64,000 nt of DNA from Rhizobium subbaraonis (lineage in GTDB: Bacteria; Pseudomonadota; Alphaproteobacteria; Rhizobiales; Rhizobiaceae), in assembly GCF_900220975.1 (NCBI RefSeq), contig NZ_OBQD01000007.1, positions 62,001 through 126,000 of the forward strand, given 5' to 3'. Shown piece after piece: positions 36,034 through 48,092 of this stretch; the first letter of the stretch is position 1, and each line of letters starts with the position of its first letter. The notes beneath the pieces are model-generated. The model was not told the DNA's origin. It did not search any database and saw only the letters and a program-made list of their open reading frames with translations. Position numbers and translations under genes: made by a program.

Positions 36034-38037
36034 ATGACCGAATACGAAGGCCTCGCTCCGGCTATGGCAAGCGCGTTGGCAAAACGCGGCTACACCACGC
36101 TGACGCCGGTGCAGAAGGCCGTCTCCGACGCGGCCCTGGAGGGAGCGGACCTGCTCGTCTCCGCCCAGACCGGCTCCGGCAAGACCGTGGCATTCGGCCT
36201 CGCCTTCGCGCCGACGCTGCTCGGCGGCGAGGACCGGTTCGGCCGCGCCGGCGCGCCGCTTGCGCTCGCCATCGCGCCCACGCGCGAACTCGCCCTGCAG
36301 GTGAAGCGCGAGCTGGAATGGCTTTACGGGGAGACCGGTGCCGTCATCGCATCCTGCGTCGGCGGCATGGATATCCGCAACGAGCGGCGGGCCCTGGAAC
36401 GCGGCGCCCAGATCGTCGTCGGCACGCCCGGACGGCTGCGCGACCACATCGATCGCGGCGCCCTCGACCTTTCGCAACTGAAGGCAGTGGTGCTCGACGA
36501 GGCGGACGAGATGCTCGACCTCGGCTTCCGCGAGGATCTCGAGTTCATTCTCGATGCAGCCCCCGAAGACCGCCGCACGCTGATGTTTTCGGCAACCGTC
36601 CCGCGCGCGATCGAGGAACTCGCCCGCAGCTACCAGCGCGACGCCGTTCGCGTGACGACTGCGGCCGAGCGCGGCCAGCATGGCGACATCGCCTATCGCG
36701 CGCTCGCCGTCACCCCGCACGATCGCGAGAACGCGATCGTCAACGTGCTGCGTTTCTACGATGCGCCGACGGCGATCGTCTTCTGCTCCACGCGCGCTGC
36801 CGTCAATCACCTGACGGCCCGGCTGAACAACCGCGGCTTTGCGGTCGTCGCCCTTTCCGGCGAACTGTCGCAGAACGAGCGCATGCATGCGCTGCAGGCG
36901 ATGCGCGACGGGCGCGCCCGCGTCTGCATCGCCACCGACGTCGCCGCCCGCGGCATCGACCTGCCCAATCTGGAACTGGTCATCCACGCCGACCTCCCCA
37001 CGAACCCGGACACGCTGCTTCACCGGAGCGGCCGCACCGGACGCGCCGGCCGCAAGGGCGTCAGCGCTCTGATCGTTCCCCTCCCCGCAATGCGCCGCGC
37101 CGAGCGGCTGCTGCAGACGGGCAAGATCAAGGCCGAATGGGCTCAGGCCCCGTCCGCCGAGGAAATCCTGCGCCGCGACGACGAAAGGCTGCTTGCCGAC
37201 CCGATCCTCACCGAACCCGTCGCCGAGGACGAGGAGGCCTTCGTCGAGACGCTGCTTTCGGCCTTCGAGCCCCGGCAGTTGGCCGCGGCCTTCACCCGCC
37301 TCTATCGTGGCGGTCGTTCCGCCCCGGAAGAGCTGCGGGAGGTGGACCTGACGCAGCGCCGCCCCGCACGCGAACGCCCGCAGGGCGAGGCCGGCGAACG
37401 CACCGAACGTGCGCCACGTGCGGCTTTCGGCCCGGGCAAGTGGTTCTCGCTGTCGGTCGGCCGCAAGCAGAATGCCGAGCCGCGCTGGCTCATTCCCATG
37501 CTCTGCCGCGCCGCAAACATCACCCGTGACGAGATCGGCGCGATCCGCATGCAGCCCGAGGAGACCTATGTCGAGCTTGCCGAGCACATCGCCGACGAGT
37601 TCCTGGGAAGGATCGGCCCGAAGCACCTCATAGAAAAGGGCATTCGCGTGAAGGCGCTGGATGGAGTGCCGGACATGCCGGCGCGCTCGCGTGCCATGCC
37701 GGCAGGCGACAGGCCCAGCCGTGCCTTCGGCAAGAACCGCGATTCCGATGGCGACCGCGAAACCGGCAAGCCGCGTCGCGCCGACAAGCCGCGCTCCGAC
37801 GATCGCGATTTCGAGGCAAAGCCGCCCCGCAAGAAGTGGGACGCGGCCCCCTCTGCCGAGAAGCGGGCGCACAACGCTCCCTTCCGCGACGAGCGCCCGG
37901 CCAAGGCCGGCGACGGCAACAAGGGCGGCAAGGGCAAGCCCTACAAGGACAAGTTCCACAACGACAAAGGGACGGGCAGCCAGCATGGCGCAGGCCATTC
38001 GCCGGCAAAGAAGAAGCCGCGCAAGTCCGGCGGCTGA
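36034..38037 (+). CDS. DEAD-box RNA helicase with DbpA-like RNA-binding domain and basic tail
   Basis: The 667-residue protein begins at ATG 36034, just after a CCGAAAGACATCCG leader. RecA-like domain 1 has [14 protein letters not shown] (motif I), [10 protein letters not shown] (Ia), [13 protein letters not shown] (DEAD, II) and FSATV (III). Domain 2 has [13 protein letters not shown] (IV), [19 protein letters not shown] (V) and [13 protein letters not shown] (VI). A DbpA-type domain follows near residue 480-560 ([30 protein letters not shown]). The last ~130 residues are Lys/Arg/Asp/Gly-rich, disordered and probably RNA-binding. It likely acts in rRNA processing or ribosome assembly. Confidence 0.93.
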   Translation: MTEYEGLAPAMASALAKRGYTTLTPVQKAVSDAALEGADLLVSAQTGSGKTVAFGLAFAPTLLGGEDRFGRAGAPLALAIAPTRELALQVKRELEWLYGETGAVIASCVGGMDIRNERRALERGAQIVVGTPGRLRDHIDRGALDLSQLKAVVLDEADEMLDLGFREDLEFILDAAPEDRRTLMFSATVPRAIEELARSYQRDAVRVTTAAERGQHGDIAYRALAVTPHDRENAIVNVLRFYDAPTAIVFCSTRAAVNHLTARLNNRGFAVVALSGELSQNERMHALQAMRDGRARVCIATDVAARGIDLPNLELVIHADLPTNPDTLLHRSGRTGRAGRKGVSALIVPLPAMRRAERLLQTGKIKAEWAQAPSAEEILRRDDERLLADPILTEPVAEDEEAFVETLLSAFEPRQLAAAFTRLYRGGRSAPEELREVDLTQRRPARERPQGEAGERTERAPRAAFGPGKWFSLSVGRKQNAEPRWLIPMLCRAANITRDEIGAIRMQPEETYVELAEHIADEFLGRIGPKHLIEKGIRVKALDGVPDMPARSRAMPAGDRPSRAFGKNRDSDGDRETGKPRRADKPRSDDRDFEAKPPRKKWDAAPSAEKRAHNAPFRDERPAKAGDGNKGGKGKPYKDKFHNDKGTGSQHGAGHSPAKKKPRKSGG

Positions 38038-38245
38038 TCGCCGCCCGCCGTCCCCTGCCCCGAACATGCCCTCAGCATGCCCCGGGCATTTGCGCACTGG
38101 CCGCCCAAATGCCCGGAATTTCCCGCTTACCGCGCCATTTCGGCGGGATTTCGCTTCACCCGCGAGCGGAACGATCCTATTGTCGCAGCAAGGCGACAGG
38201 ATTGCCGAATCAGGATGGGTGCGTGGGCATCTGTTGGCGGGCTGA

Positions 38246-38986
38246 ATGGCAGACGTGGAACGAAATCCGGGCGAAAACAGCGTTGCATCAGGCGCCATGG
38301 AGCGCCTGACGGAGGAGTTCTGGGATCGCTACCGGCGTTTGTACGACGCGATCGCCGACGACAACCTGCCAACGGTGCGCCGCCTCGACCGGGAATTGAC
38401 CTCCGCCCTCTCCGCGCTCATCGATCACCAGACGCTGGATGCCGCCGAGCAGCAGGCGCAGTTCACCGCCCTGCTGAAGCTCCTGCGCGAGCAGGCCGAC
38501 GACGCCTCCAGCGTGCGCAACAATGCGGACCTGATAGAACTGCTGCTCAGGCGCTACATCACCGTTCGCACCCGCCCCGTCGACCAGAAGGGCCTGCCCG
38601 CCTTGTCGGCACCCGTCAGGAACGGCGTTCTCGATGTCGGCCAGCTCGACACCCTGGCCGAGCGCGTCGCCGTCGTCACGACCGACTATCGCTACCTCTA
38701 TGCCAATGCCAGCGATGCGGAGCGGCTGAAGCGAAAGCCGCACGAACTCGTCGGCCGCCACGTCCGCGAGATCGTCGGCGTCGAGAGCTTCAACGGCCGT
38801 ATCAAGCGCAATCTGGACCGGTGTTTCGCCGGCGAGGTCGTGGAAGACACCAATGCCCGGGAAACCGATGGCAAGATCATCGTGATCCGCCGCAGGCTGA
38901 CGCCCTGTTACGCCGACGAAAAGACGCTGATCGGTGCACTGGTCGTGATCCACGAAGGCCCAGACCGCCGCCGCCGCGACAACTGA
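38246..38986 (+). CDS. PAS-domain protein with no output domain
   Basis: The 246-residue cytosolic protein has a helical N-terminal half (ERLTEEFWDRYRRLYDAIADDN..., residues 15-100). A PAS fold occupies the C-terminal half (VGQLDTLAERVAVVTTDYRYLYANASDAERL...ELVGRHVREIVG...LDRCFAGEVVED...VIRRRLTPCYADEKTLIGALVVIHEG). No kinase, GGDEF or DNA-binding domain is attached. It may therefore sense or scaffold for another protein. Start ATG 38246 is the only reasonable choice. It is convergent with ligA. Confidence 0.8.
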   Translation: MADVERNPGENSVASGAMERLTEEFWDRYRRLYDAIADDNLPTVRRLDRELTSALSALIDHQTLDAAEQQAQFTALLKLLREQADDASSVRNNADLIELLLRRYITVRTRPVDQKGLPALSAPVRNGVLDVGQLDTLAERVAVVTTDYRYLYANASDAERLKRKPHELVGRHVREIVGVESFNGRIKRNLDRCFAGEVVEDTNARETDGKIIVIRRRLTPCYADEKTLIGALVVIHEGPDRRRRDN

Positions 38987-39116
38987 CGCCCCGATCATCG
39001 GCGCCGCCAAGCTGATCGCTCACAGCGCCGCAGGACACCGGCAGGTGACGGCCGCCGTCGATCGTCTCCTGCAGCGTGCGGCAGGGGAGACGACAGCCTG
39101 TATCGAGGCCCACGCC

Positions 39117-41273
<2,157 letters not shown>

Positions 41274-41466
41274 TCACTCCGCGATTCCGCGTGATGTTTT
41301 AGAGGAACTGGCATGAAAGGAAAGATCGCATCCGCCCTGTACACACCGGGTCCGAGCGCAACACCGGCAGCAACCAGCAAGAACGCCCGAGACGGGGCAC
41401 CAGCTTCGCGCGAACTCCGCATCATAGATCAGGTGGCACCATCTTTATGCGTCCGGAGACAAGGAC

Positions 41467-42192
41467 ATGACCTCGATTTCGTCGATCGGTGCGGGCAGCC
41501 TCCTCTATCGGCGCAGCGCCCCCGCTCTAGAGCCGGAAGACACAGCACTCCAGGAGGCGCGCGAGGCCCTGTCGACCCTTAAGCGCACGTCCCAGCAGAC
41601 GCAACAGGACCGCGAGGCCGCCGCCGAGGAAAAGCTCGAGCGGATCAAGGAAGAACTGCGCATGCTGATCCAGTTCGGTTTTCCGCCGGAGGTGATCGCA
41701 CGGCGCCTGGCGCAACTCGGCAAGGAGCTCGGTGCGGCCATTCGCCAGTACGCAGACGGGGCCGCCACGCAGGCTGGCGCTCAGGTCGCAGCAGCAGGGA
41801 CGGTCGCGGATACGGTCGCGACCGACGGAGCATCACAATCAGCAACCGTGGAAACGGACGGAGCGTACGCGCAAGCGCGCGGGGAAGCCAGCGCAGACGA
41901 TCGTGAGGACGACCGACCGCCGTTCGGATATGGCGAGACCACCGATCTTGCGCGAGATCGGACACCGGCCGGAGGGTCCGACCGCAACATTGCCGACGAG
42001 TTCAAGAGCCTCGCCGCCCGGATCAAGGCAATGATGCGCGAGGCCGAAGAGGACATGGAGCAACATAACAAGACGACGGCAGGTTTTCAGGACGGATCGG
42101 CAGGTATCGACGCCGCGCTTTCGCTGCTTGACGGTGCGACTGGGAACGCCGCAGGCTCAACCCTGTCTGCGTCCATGGCTCTGACGCTTTAA
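41467..42192 (+). CDS. Hypothetical protein with coiled-coil segments
   Basis: The 241-residue protein begins MTSISSIGAGSLLYRRSAP. It has two helical, charged segments (residues ~26-95, AREALSTLKRTSQQTQQDREAAAEEKLERIKEELRML..., and ~175-205, DEFKSLAARIKAMMREAEEDMEQ) separated by a low-complexity Ala/Thr/Asp linker. There is no signal peptide or membrane segment. I do not recognise a family. It is the only plus-strand gene between ligA and recN. Start ATG 41467. Confidence 0.7.
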   Translation: MTSISSIGAGSLLYRRSAPALEPEDTALQEAREALSTLKRTSQQTQQDREAAAEEKLERIKEELRMLIQFGFPPEVIARRLAQLGKELGAAIRQYADGAATQAGAQVAAAGTVADTVATDGASQSATVETDGAYAQARGEASADDREDDRPPFGYGETTDLARDRTPAGGSDRNIADEFKSLAARIKAMMREAEEDMEQHNKTTAGFQDGSAGIDAALSLLDGATGNAAGSTLSASMALTL

Positions 42193-42248
42193 CGGCAGAC
42201 AACTTCGAGCTTGGCTCAGCCCGGCAAGCGCGCCGCGACAGAAACGCC

Positions 42249-43919
42249 TCACACGCCGCCGGACAGCAATCTGGCCGCCGCTGCCCTCGCCTCTTCCGTC
42301 ACCGATGCCCCGGCCAGCATGCGGGCGATTTCCTCGGTGCGGGCGTCCTCGTCCATGCGGGCTACGCGGGTCGCAATCGTCTCGCTCCCGTCGACCGGCC
42401 CCTTCGAGATGAGCAGATGCGTCGCCGCACGCGCGGCCACCTGAGGCGCGTGCGTGACCGAGAGAACCTGAACCGTGGAAGACAGGCGCTTCAGCCTCTG
42501 GCCGATGGCGTCCGCCACAGCACCGCCCACGCCGGTATCGATTTCGTCGAAGACCAGCGTCGGTGCGGAACCGCGATCGGCGAGCGCCACCTTCAGCGCC
42601 AGCAGGAAGCGCGAAAGCTCGCCTCCGGATGCGACCTTCATGATCGGGCCGGGACGCGTGCCGGGATTGGTCTGGACGTGGAATTCGACGGTGTCGATCC
42701 CCTCTTCCGCCCCGCTCTCGGGATCGGTCGTGATCGTGACCATGAAGCGGGCGCGCTCGAGCTTCAGCGCCGGCAGCTCCGCCATGACGGCGGCGGCCAG
42801 CGCCTCGCCGGTGTGATGACGGCGCTCCGAAAGCGCGCGCGCTGCGGCATCATAAGCCGCACGCATGTCCTTCATGCCCTGTTCGAGATGGACGAGCTTT
42901 TCCTCGCCTGCATCGAGATCGGCCAGATCGCCGATCATCCGCGCTGCTAGTGCCGGCAGCCCGGAGACCGGCACGGAATACTTGCGCGAGGCCGCGCGCA
43001 GCGCAAACAGCCGCTCTTCCGTCCGTTCCAGCAGCTTCGGATCGAATTCGGTCTTGCGCAGCGCGGCCTCGACCGCCATCTGCGCGTCGGAAAGCTGGTC
43101 GACGGCGCGGCCGAGCAGCTCGACCGTCTCTTCGAGCAGCCCCGGCGCTTCCTGGGCCTTGCGCTCCAGCCGCCGCACCATCGAGGCGATCACCGGCACG
43201 GGCGAAGCATTGCCGTTGAGGAAGTCGCTCGCCTCGCTGATGTCGCCGGCGATCCGCTCGGCCTTCATCATGCGCGTCCGCTCCTCGGCCAGAACCTCTT
43301 CCTCGCCGTCCTGCGGCGAGAGCTTTTCCAGTTCTTCCACCGACGAGCGCAGATAGTCCGCCTCGCGCGCCGCAGCCGCCACCTTTTCCCGGTGCCGGCG
43401 AAGCGCACGCTCGGCTTCGCGCCAGCGCTGATAGAGGACCGCGACCTCACCTGCCGCCTCGCCGAGGCCGCCGAAGGCGTCCAGCAGCAGCCGGTGGGCA
43501 TCGGTATCGATCAGCGCACGGTCGTCGTGCTGGCCGTGAATTTCCACCAGCCTCTGGCCCGCCTGGCGCATCAGCTGCACCGAAACCGGCTGGTCGTTGA
43601 CATAGGCCTTGGTGCGTCCATCGGCGGACTGCACGCGGCGGAAGATCAGATCGCCATCGTCATCGATGCCGTTGTCGCGCAGCAAGGCGCGCGCGGCATG
43701 CTCCTGCGGCACATCGAACACCGCCGTCACCTGCCCCTTGTCGAGCCCGTGGCGAACGAGCGAGCCGTCGCCGCGCCCGCCGAGCGCCAGCGAAAGGCTG
43801 TCGAGAAGAATGGATTTTCCAGCACCGGTCTCGCCGGTCAGCACGGACAGGCCGGCGTCGAAGCCAAGGTCAAGCCGTTCGATCAGGACGATATCGCGGA
43901 TCGAAAGCTGTGCCAGCAT
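42249..43919 (-). CDS. recN: DNA repair protein RecN
   Basis: The 556-residue SMC-like ATPase has Walker A GETGAGKSILLDSLSLALGG (~residue 31), a long central coiled coil (residues ~155-360) and the C-terminal ABC signature and Walker B ASGGELSRFLLALKVALADRGSAPTLVFDEIDTGVGG. RecN acts on double-strand breaks with RecA in the cytosol. It lies 21 bases downstream of bamD on the same strand, an arrangement conserved in rhizobia. Confidence 0.95.
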   Translation of the reverse strand: MLAQLSIRDIVLIERLDLGFDAGLSVLTGETGAGKSILLDSLSLALGGRGDGSLVRHGLDKGQVTAVFDVPQEHAARALLRDNGIDDDGDLIFRRVQSADGRTKAYVNDQPVSVQLMRQAGQRLVEIHGQHDDRALIDTDAHRLLLDAFGGLGEAAGEVAVLYQRWREAERALRRHREKVAAAAREADYLRSSVEELEKLSPQDGEEEVLAEERTRMMKAERIAGDISEASDFLNGNASPVPVIASMVRRLERKAQEAPGLLEETVELLGRAVDQLSDAQMAVEAALRKTEFDPKLLERTEERLFALRAASRKYSVPVSGLPALAARMIGDLADLDAGEEKLVHLEQGMKDMRAAYDAAARALSERRHHTGEALAAAVMAELPALKLERARFMVTITTDPESGAEEGIDTVEFHVQTNPGTRPGPIMKVASGGELSRFLLALKVALADRGSAPTLVFDEIDTGVGGAVADAIGQRLKRLSSTVQVLSVTHAPQVAARAATHLLISKGPVDGSETIATRVARMDEDARTEEIARMLAGASVTEEARAAAARLLSGGV

Positions 43920-43940
43920 CCGGTGTCGTATCTCTTTAGC

Positions 43941-44804
43941 TCAGGCGCCAATCAACTGCTTGCCGGCGCGCGAAATCCAGGAACCCGCATTCTCCCGCGG
44001 CTCCAGTCCCTTGGACTGCAGAAGCTTGTAGGAGTCGGCATACCACTGGCTGTCCGGATAGTTGTGACCAAGGACAGCGGCGGCGGTTTGCGCTTCGGTG
44101 GAAATACCCATCGCATAATAGGCTTCGACCAGACGTGCCAGCGCTTCTTCGATCTGGTTGGTGGACGGATACTGCTCGACGACGGTCCGGAAGCGGGTAA
44201 TGGCCGCCAGATATTCCTTGCGCTCGAGATAGTAGCGCCCGACCTGCATCTCCTTGCCGGCCAGCTGGTCGCGCGCGAAACGGATCTTCGTCTGCGCGTC
44301 CTCGACATACTCAGAATCCGGATACTTGTTGACGACGTTCTGCATCGCCTCGATCGTCTTCGTCGCGGCGCGCTGGTCCTGCGTCACGCTCGGGATCTGC
44401 TTTGCATAGGCGAGGCCGACAATGTACTGGGCGTAGGCGGCGTCTTCCGATTCGGGATAGAGGTTCAGATAACGCGTTCCGGCGGTAATCGCCTCCTCGG
44501 TCGCGCCCTGCCGATAGTTGACGAAGGCGTTCATCACCAGAGCCTTGCGCGCATACTCGGAGAACGGATGCTGCCGGTCGATCGCCGCGAACTTGCGCGA
44601 AGCCTCGGTCACCTTGCCGGCATTGAGGTTGGCAAGGCCCTGATTATAGAGCACTTCCGGCGACTCGGTCTCTGCTGTCAGCTTGGTGATGTCGATATCG
44701 GGATCGCTTTGGCATGCTGTCAGCACCAGCGGCGCCGTCGACAGGAGAGCGACGCAGATAATCCGCGTCCAACGCTTAGCATCGACAATCCCTGCAAATT
44801 TCAT
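43941..44804 (-). CDS. bamD: Outer membrane assembly lipoprotein BamD
   Basis: The 287-residue protein has a signal peptide with lipobox PLVLTAC (Cys ~31), then TPR-like helical repeats: [46 protein letters not shown] and further repeats to ~residue 245. BamD (ComL) is the essential accessory subunit of the BAM complex that inserts beta-barrel proteins into the outer membrane. It is followed by recN after 21 bases and preceded by lpxC after 167 bases, which hold a short hairpin (ACGGCGC, 44825-44847). Confidence 0.95.
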   Translation of the reverse strand: MKFAGIVDAKRWTRIICVALLSTAPLVLTACQSDPDIDITKLTAETESPEVLYNQGLANLNAGKVTEASRKFAAIDRQHPFSEYARKALVMNAFVNYRQGATEEAITAGTRYLNLYPESEDAAYAQYIVGLAYAKQIPSVTQDQRAATKTIEAMQNVVNKYPDSEYVEDAQTKIRFARDQLAGKEMQVGRYYLERKEYLAAITRFRTVVEQYPSTNQIEEALARLVEAYYAMGISTEAQTAAAVLGHNYPDSQWYADSYKLLQSKGLEPRENAGSWISRAGKQLIGA

Positions 44805-44971
44805 CTGACAATCCCAATATCAGCACGGCGCCCTGTTCGAGCGCCGTTCAATTACCGCGTTCTAGCCCCAAACTTGCGGAGACCGCAACGCCATGCAGGC
44901 GCATTAACGCAATTTTATGGCAAAGATTGTGTGAAACCATCGCGATGCGGGGATATCCCCCGCTTCCCGAC

Positions 44972-45925
44972 TCAGGCCGACCAGGGGGCGAATTCCGGTG
45001 CGTTGACCGCGATGAGTTCACGCTTGCCTGCACGTGCGCGGGGAGCGGAAGCCTCGACCACCTCGTATGCCGTGCGATCGTTCAAAAGCGCCTTCAGCGC
45101 CATCGCGTTCATCTTGTGCCCGCCGCGATAGGAGCGGTAGCAGCCGATGAACTGCGCACCGGCCAGCGCCAGGTCTCCGACGGCGTCCAGCGTCTTGTGA
45201 CGGGCGAACTCGTCGCCATAACGCAGCCCCTCGACGTTGATGACCGTGTTGTCATCGGAAATGACCACGGAGTTTTCGAGCGACGAGCCGAGTGCGTAAC
45301 CGGCGGCCCACAGACGCTCGACGTCGCGCATGAACCCGAAGGTGCGGGCGCGGGAAAGCTCGGTCCGGAACGTGGCAGGCGTCAGTTCGCCCTTCCAGGC
45401 CTGGCGGCCGATCAGCGGGCAGTCGAAATCGATCTCGACCTCGAAGCGCGTGCCGTCATGCGGGGAGAACTCGGCCCACGACGAACCCGATTCGACGCGC
45501 ACCGGCTTGATGACGCGGATGTAGCGGCGCTTGACGGCAAGCGGGCGCAGACCAACCTGGTCGATCGCTTCGATGAAGGGCGCCGAGCTGCCGTCCATGA
45601 TCGGCATTTCCGCGCCGCTGACCTCGATGAGGACGTTGTCGAGCGACAGCGCATAAAGCGCAGCCATCACATGCTCGATCGTCGCGATCGACTTCTCGGG
45701 TGAGAAGCCGAGCACGGTGCAAAGATCGGTATTGCCCACCTGCGAGGAAACCGCGCGGTATTCGTTCACGTTGCCGTTGTCGTGCACGCGCTGGAATACG
45801 ATGCCGGTGTCGGCCTCGGACGGATGAAACGTGATCGAGACGGTAGCGCCCGAATGGACGCCGGTTCCCGAAATCGTGACCGGGCTAGAGATCGTCGTCT
45901 GAAAACCCAGCAAGCTGATGGACAT
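44972..45925 (-). CDS. lpxC: UDP-3-O-acyl-N-acetylglucosamine deacetylase
   Basis: The 317-residue zinc amidase carries out the committed step of lipid A synthesis. Zinc ligands and neighbours: IEHVMAALYALSLDN (His), HKTLDAVGDLALAG (His and Asp) and GGHKMNAMALKALL (catalytic His). It starts FQTTISSPVTISGTGVHSGA. It sits 314 bases downstream of ftsZ, behind the ftsZ terminator, so it has its own promoter in the region 45926-46186. Confidence 0.96.
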   Translation of the reverse strand: MSISLLGFQTTISSPVTISGTGVHSGATVSITFHPSEADTGIVFQRVHDNGNVNEYRAVSSQVGNTDLCTVLGFSPEKSIATIEHVMAALYALSLDNVLIEVSGAEMPIMDGSSAPFIEAIDQVGLRPLAVKRRYIRVIKPVRVESGSSWAEFSPHDGTRFEVEIDFDCPLIGRQAWKGELTPATFRTELSRARTFGFMRDVERLWAAGYALGSSLENSVVISDDNTVINVEGLRYGDEFARHKTLDAVGDLALAGAQFIGCYRSYRGGHKMNAMALKALLNDRTAYEVVEASAPRARAGKRELIAVNAPEFAPWSA

Positions 45926-46239
45926 TCTAATTCGCCTTATCTTTAGACCGGCGCTGCACGCCGGCCGTCACTTATAACTTCGCGCGCCTCTCAACCGCCG
46001 ACATCCGGCAACGGGGGCTGCACTACCGAAACCTTGGCAGGGCCTGGAAAACCGCCCATGAATCAATGCCATGGCCTCGTTTCTGGCCGGAATGTAGTTG
46101 CGCGCCCCGTCCGATACAAATCACTGTTTCTTTCGCTTTGTTACGCCCCACAGAAACCAAATAACAATCTGAAATTGCTGATAAAAATTCGGGCCCGGAT
46201 CATCGATCCGGGCCCGAATATGACATCATGTTACACCCG
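45926..46239. other. ftsZ-lpxC intergenic region
   Basis: These 314 bases carry the ftsZ terminator (46187-46219) and then, reading on the minus strand, the promoter and leader of lpxC. A hairpin (CCGGCG/GCCGG at about 45949-45966) lies in the leader. One GAATC site is at about 46058. No gene is seen. Confidence 0.5.
46187..46219 (-). terminator. ftsZ terminator
   Basis: A perfect 15-bp stem (ATTCGGGCCCGGATC and its complement) with a 3-base loop lies 20 bases past the ftsZ stop and is followed on the minus strand by TTTTATC. It is the strongest terminator in the division region. Confidence 0.9.
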
Positions 46240-47997
46240 TCAGTTCGACTGGCGGCGCAGGAAGGCGGGGATCTCCAGCTGGTCGTCCTCGCTCAGCGCG
46301 CGCGGCTGCGAATTGACGCGGCCGTGGTCGTCGAGCTGTCCGCGGCGCGGTGCGTAGACGCTCGCCTCCGGCGACAGCGTGCGGCGTTGGGGTGCCGGCG
46401 CTGCCGGCTCGACAGCGGCGTGATGCTCTTCCTCGTCACGGCGCGAGAGCGAGTTGGTGATGCGCTTCAGAAGCCCCATCGGACCACGCTCTTCCGGCTG
46501 CGCCTGCACCGGCGGCTGAACGCGGCGTTCCATCTCTGCCTGGACGACCGGGGGGAAGTCCTCGATCTTGGGCATACGCGTCGCTACCGGCTCTTCGCGG
46601 ATGATCGGAGCGGCCGGCTCGGCGCGCTGGGCGACGGGCGCAGGCTGCTGATACTGCGGCTGCTGATACTGAGCCTGCGGTGCCGGTGCCGGACGGGCGG
46701 CAACCGGGGCTTCCGCTGCCGGAGCGGCAGCAAAGAGGCGGCTCTGCGGGCGGAACTCTTCGTGCTGGACCGGAGCGGGCTTTGCTTCCGGCAGGGAGAG
46801 CTCGCGCTCCAGGCCGAGTTCAGCGGCTCGGATCGTCTCGGCGATCGGATCGACCGCCTTGACCGGCTGCGGAGCGACAGGTTGCGGCGCTGCCGGCTGC
46901 GTCATGACCGGAGCTGGCGCCGGAGCGACCGGCTGGGAGACCTGCGGCTGCGGCGGAACGGCAGCCGACGGACGGACCAGCGGCTTGTTCACCGGACGAA
47001 AGTCGGCAGACTTGCCGGCAACCTCAGCGGCGGCGCGGTCGATGCCGGTGGCAACGACGGAGACGCGGATCAGGCCTTCCAGTTCCTCGTCGAAGGTGGC
47101 GCCGAGGATGATGTTGGCGTCCGGATCGACTTCCTCGCGGATGCGGGTCGCAGCCTCGTCCACTTCGAACAGCGTGAGGTCGCGGCCGCCGGTGATAGAG
47201 ATCAGCAGGCCCTGTGCGCCCTTCATCGAGGTTTCGTCGAGCAGCGGGTTGGCAATGGCGGCTTCGGCTGCTGCCATCGCGCGGCCTTCGCCGGAAGCCT
47301 CGCCGGTGCCCATCATCGCACGGCCCATTTCGCGCATCACCGAGCGGACGTCGGCGAAGTCGAGGTTGATCAGGCCTTCCTTGACCATCAGGTCGGTGAT
47401 GCAGGCGACGCCCGAATAGAGCACCTGGTCGGCCATGGCAAACGCGTCGGCAAAGGTGGTCTTGTCGTTGGCGATCCGGAAGAGGTTCTGGTTCGGGATC
47501 ACGATCAGCGTATCCACCGACTTCTGCAGTTCCTGGATACCCTGCTCGGCAAGTCGCATGCGGCGGCCGCCTTCGAAGTGGAACGGCTTGGTGACGACGC
47601 CGACGGTCAGGATGCCCTTGTTGCGGGCCGCCTGCGCGACGATCGGAGCTGCACCCGTGCCCGTACCGCCACCCATGCCGGCGGTGACGAAGCACATGTG
47701 CGTGCCATGCAGGTGATCAATGATCTCGTCAATGCACTCCTCGGCGGCCGCGCGGCCGACTTCGGGCTGCGAGCCGGCGCCGAGACCCTCGGTCACCTGG
47801 GCGCCCATCTGGATGATGCGTTCGGCCTTGGTCATCGTCAGCGCCTGGGCATCCGTGTTGGCGACGACGAAGTCGACGCCCTGGAGGCCGGCCGTGATCA
47901 TGTTGTTGACAGCGTTGCCGCCGCCGCCGCCGACACCGAACACGGTGATGCGGGGCTTCAGCTCAGTGATGTCCGGCTTCTGCAGCTTGATCGTCAT
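46240..47997 (-). CDS. ftsZ: Cell division protein FtsZ (long rhizobial form)
   Basis: The 585-residue protein starts at ATG 47997 (an upstream frame to 48036 is open but [22 protein letters not shown] is the family start). The tubulin-like GTPase domain has [26 protein letters not shown] (the tubulin signature GGGTGTG) and [12 protein letters not shown] binding drives Z-ring assembly. After residue ~320 comes a ~250-residue disordered linker rich in Pro, Ala and Gln ([19 protein letters not shown]), then the conserved C-terminal peptide [13 protein letters not shown] that binds FtsA. Downstream of ftsA with a 95-base gap. Confidence 0.97.
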   Translation of the reverse strand: MTIKLQKPDITELKPRITVFGVGGGGGNAVNNMITAGLQGVDFVVANTDAQALTMTKAERIIQMGAQVTEGLGAGSQPEVGRAAAEECIDEIIDHLHGTHMCFVTAGMGGGTGTGAAPIVAQAARNKGILTVGVVTKPFHFEGGRRMRLAEQGIQELQKSVDTLIVIPNQNLFRIANDKTTFADAFAMADQVLYSGVACITDLMVKEGLINLDFADVRSVMREMGRAMMGTGEASGEGRAMAAAEAAIANPLLDETSMKGAQGLLISITGGRDLTLFEVDEAATRIREEVDPDANIILGATFDEELEGLIRVSVVATGIDRAAAEVAGKSADFRPVNKPLVRPSAAVPPQPQVSQPVAPAPAPVMTQPAAPQPVAPQPVKAVDPIAETIRAAELGLERELSLPEAKPAPVQHEEFRPQSRLFAAAPAAEAPVAARPAPAPQAQYQQPQYQQPAPVAQRAEPAAPIIREEPVATRMPKIEDFPPVVQAEMERRVQPPVQAQPEERGPMGLLKRITNSLSRRDEEEHHAAVEPAAPAPQRRTLSPEASVYAPRRGQLDDHGRVNSQPRALSEDDQLEIPAFLRRQSN

Positions 47998-48092
47998 TGC
48001 ATTTGTTCCTTTGTCTGTTCCGGCCCGCGTCGCCACACGGCCAAATTGTCCAATTTCGTATCCGCCTTACGCTTCACCCGGCGGCAAACCCG

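Noticed and set aside
35932-38298. Minus-strand frame of 788 codons across the DEAD-box gene
   Set aside because: Helicase motifs on the plus strand are complete. The opposite frame is Gly/Ala/Arg-rich and has no motif.
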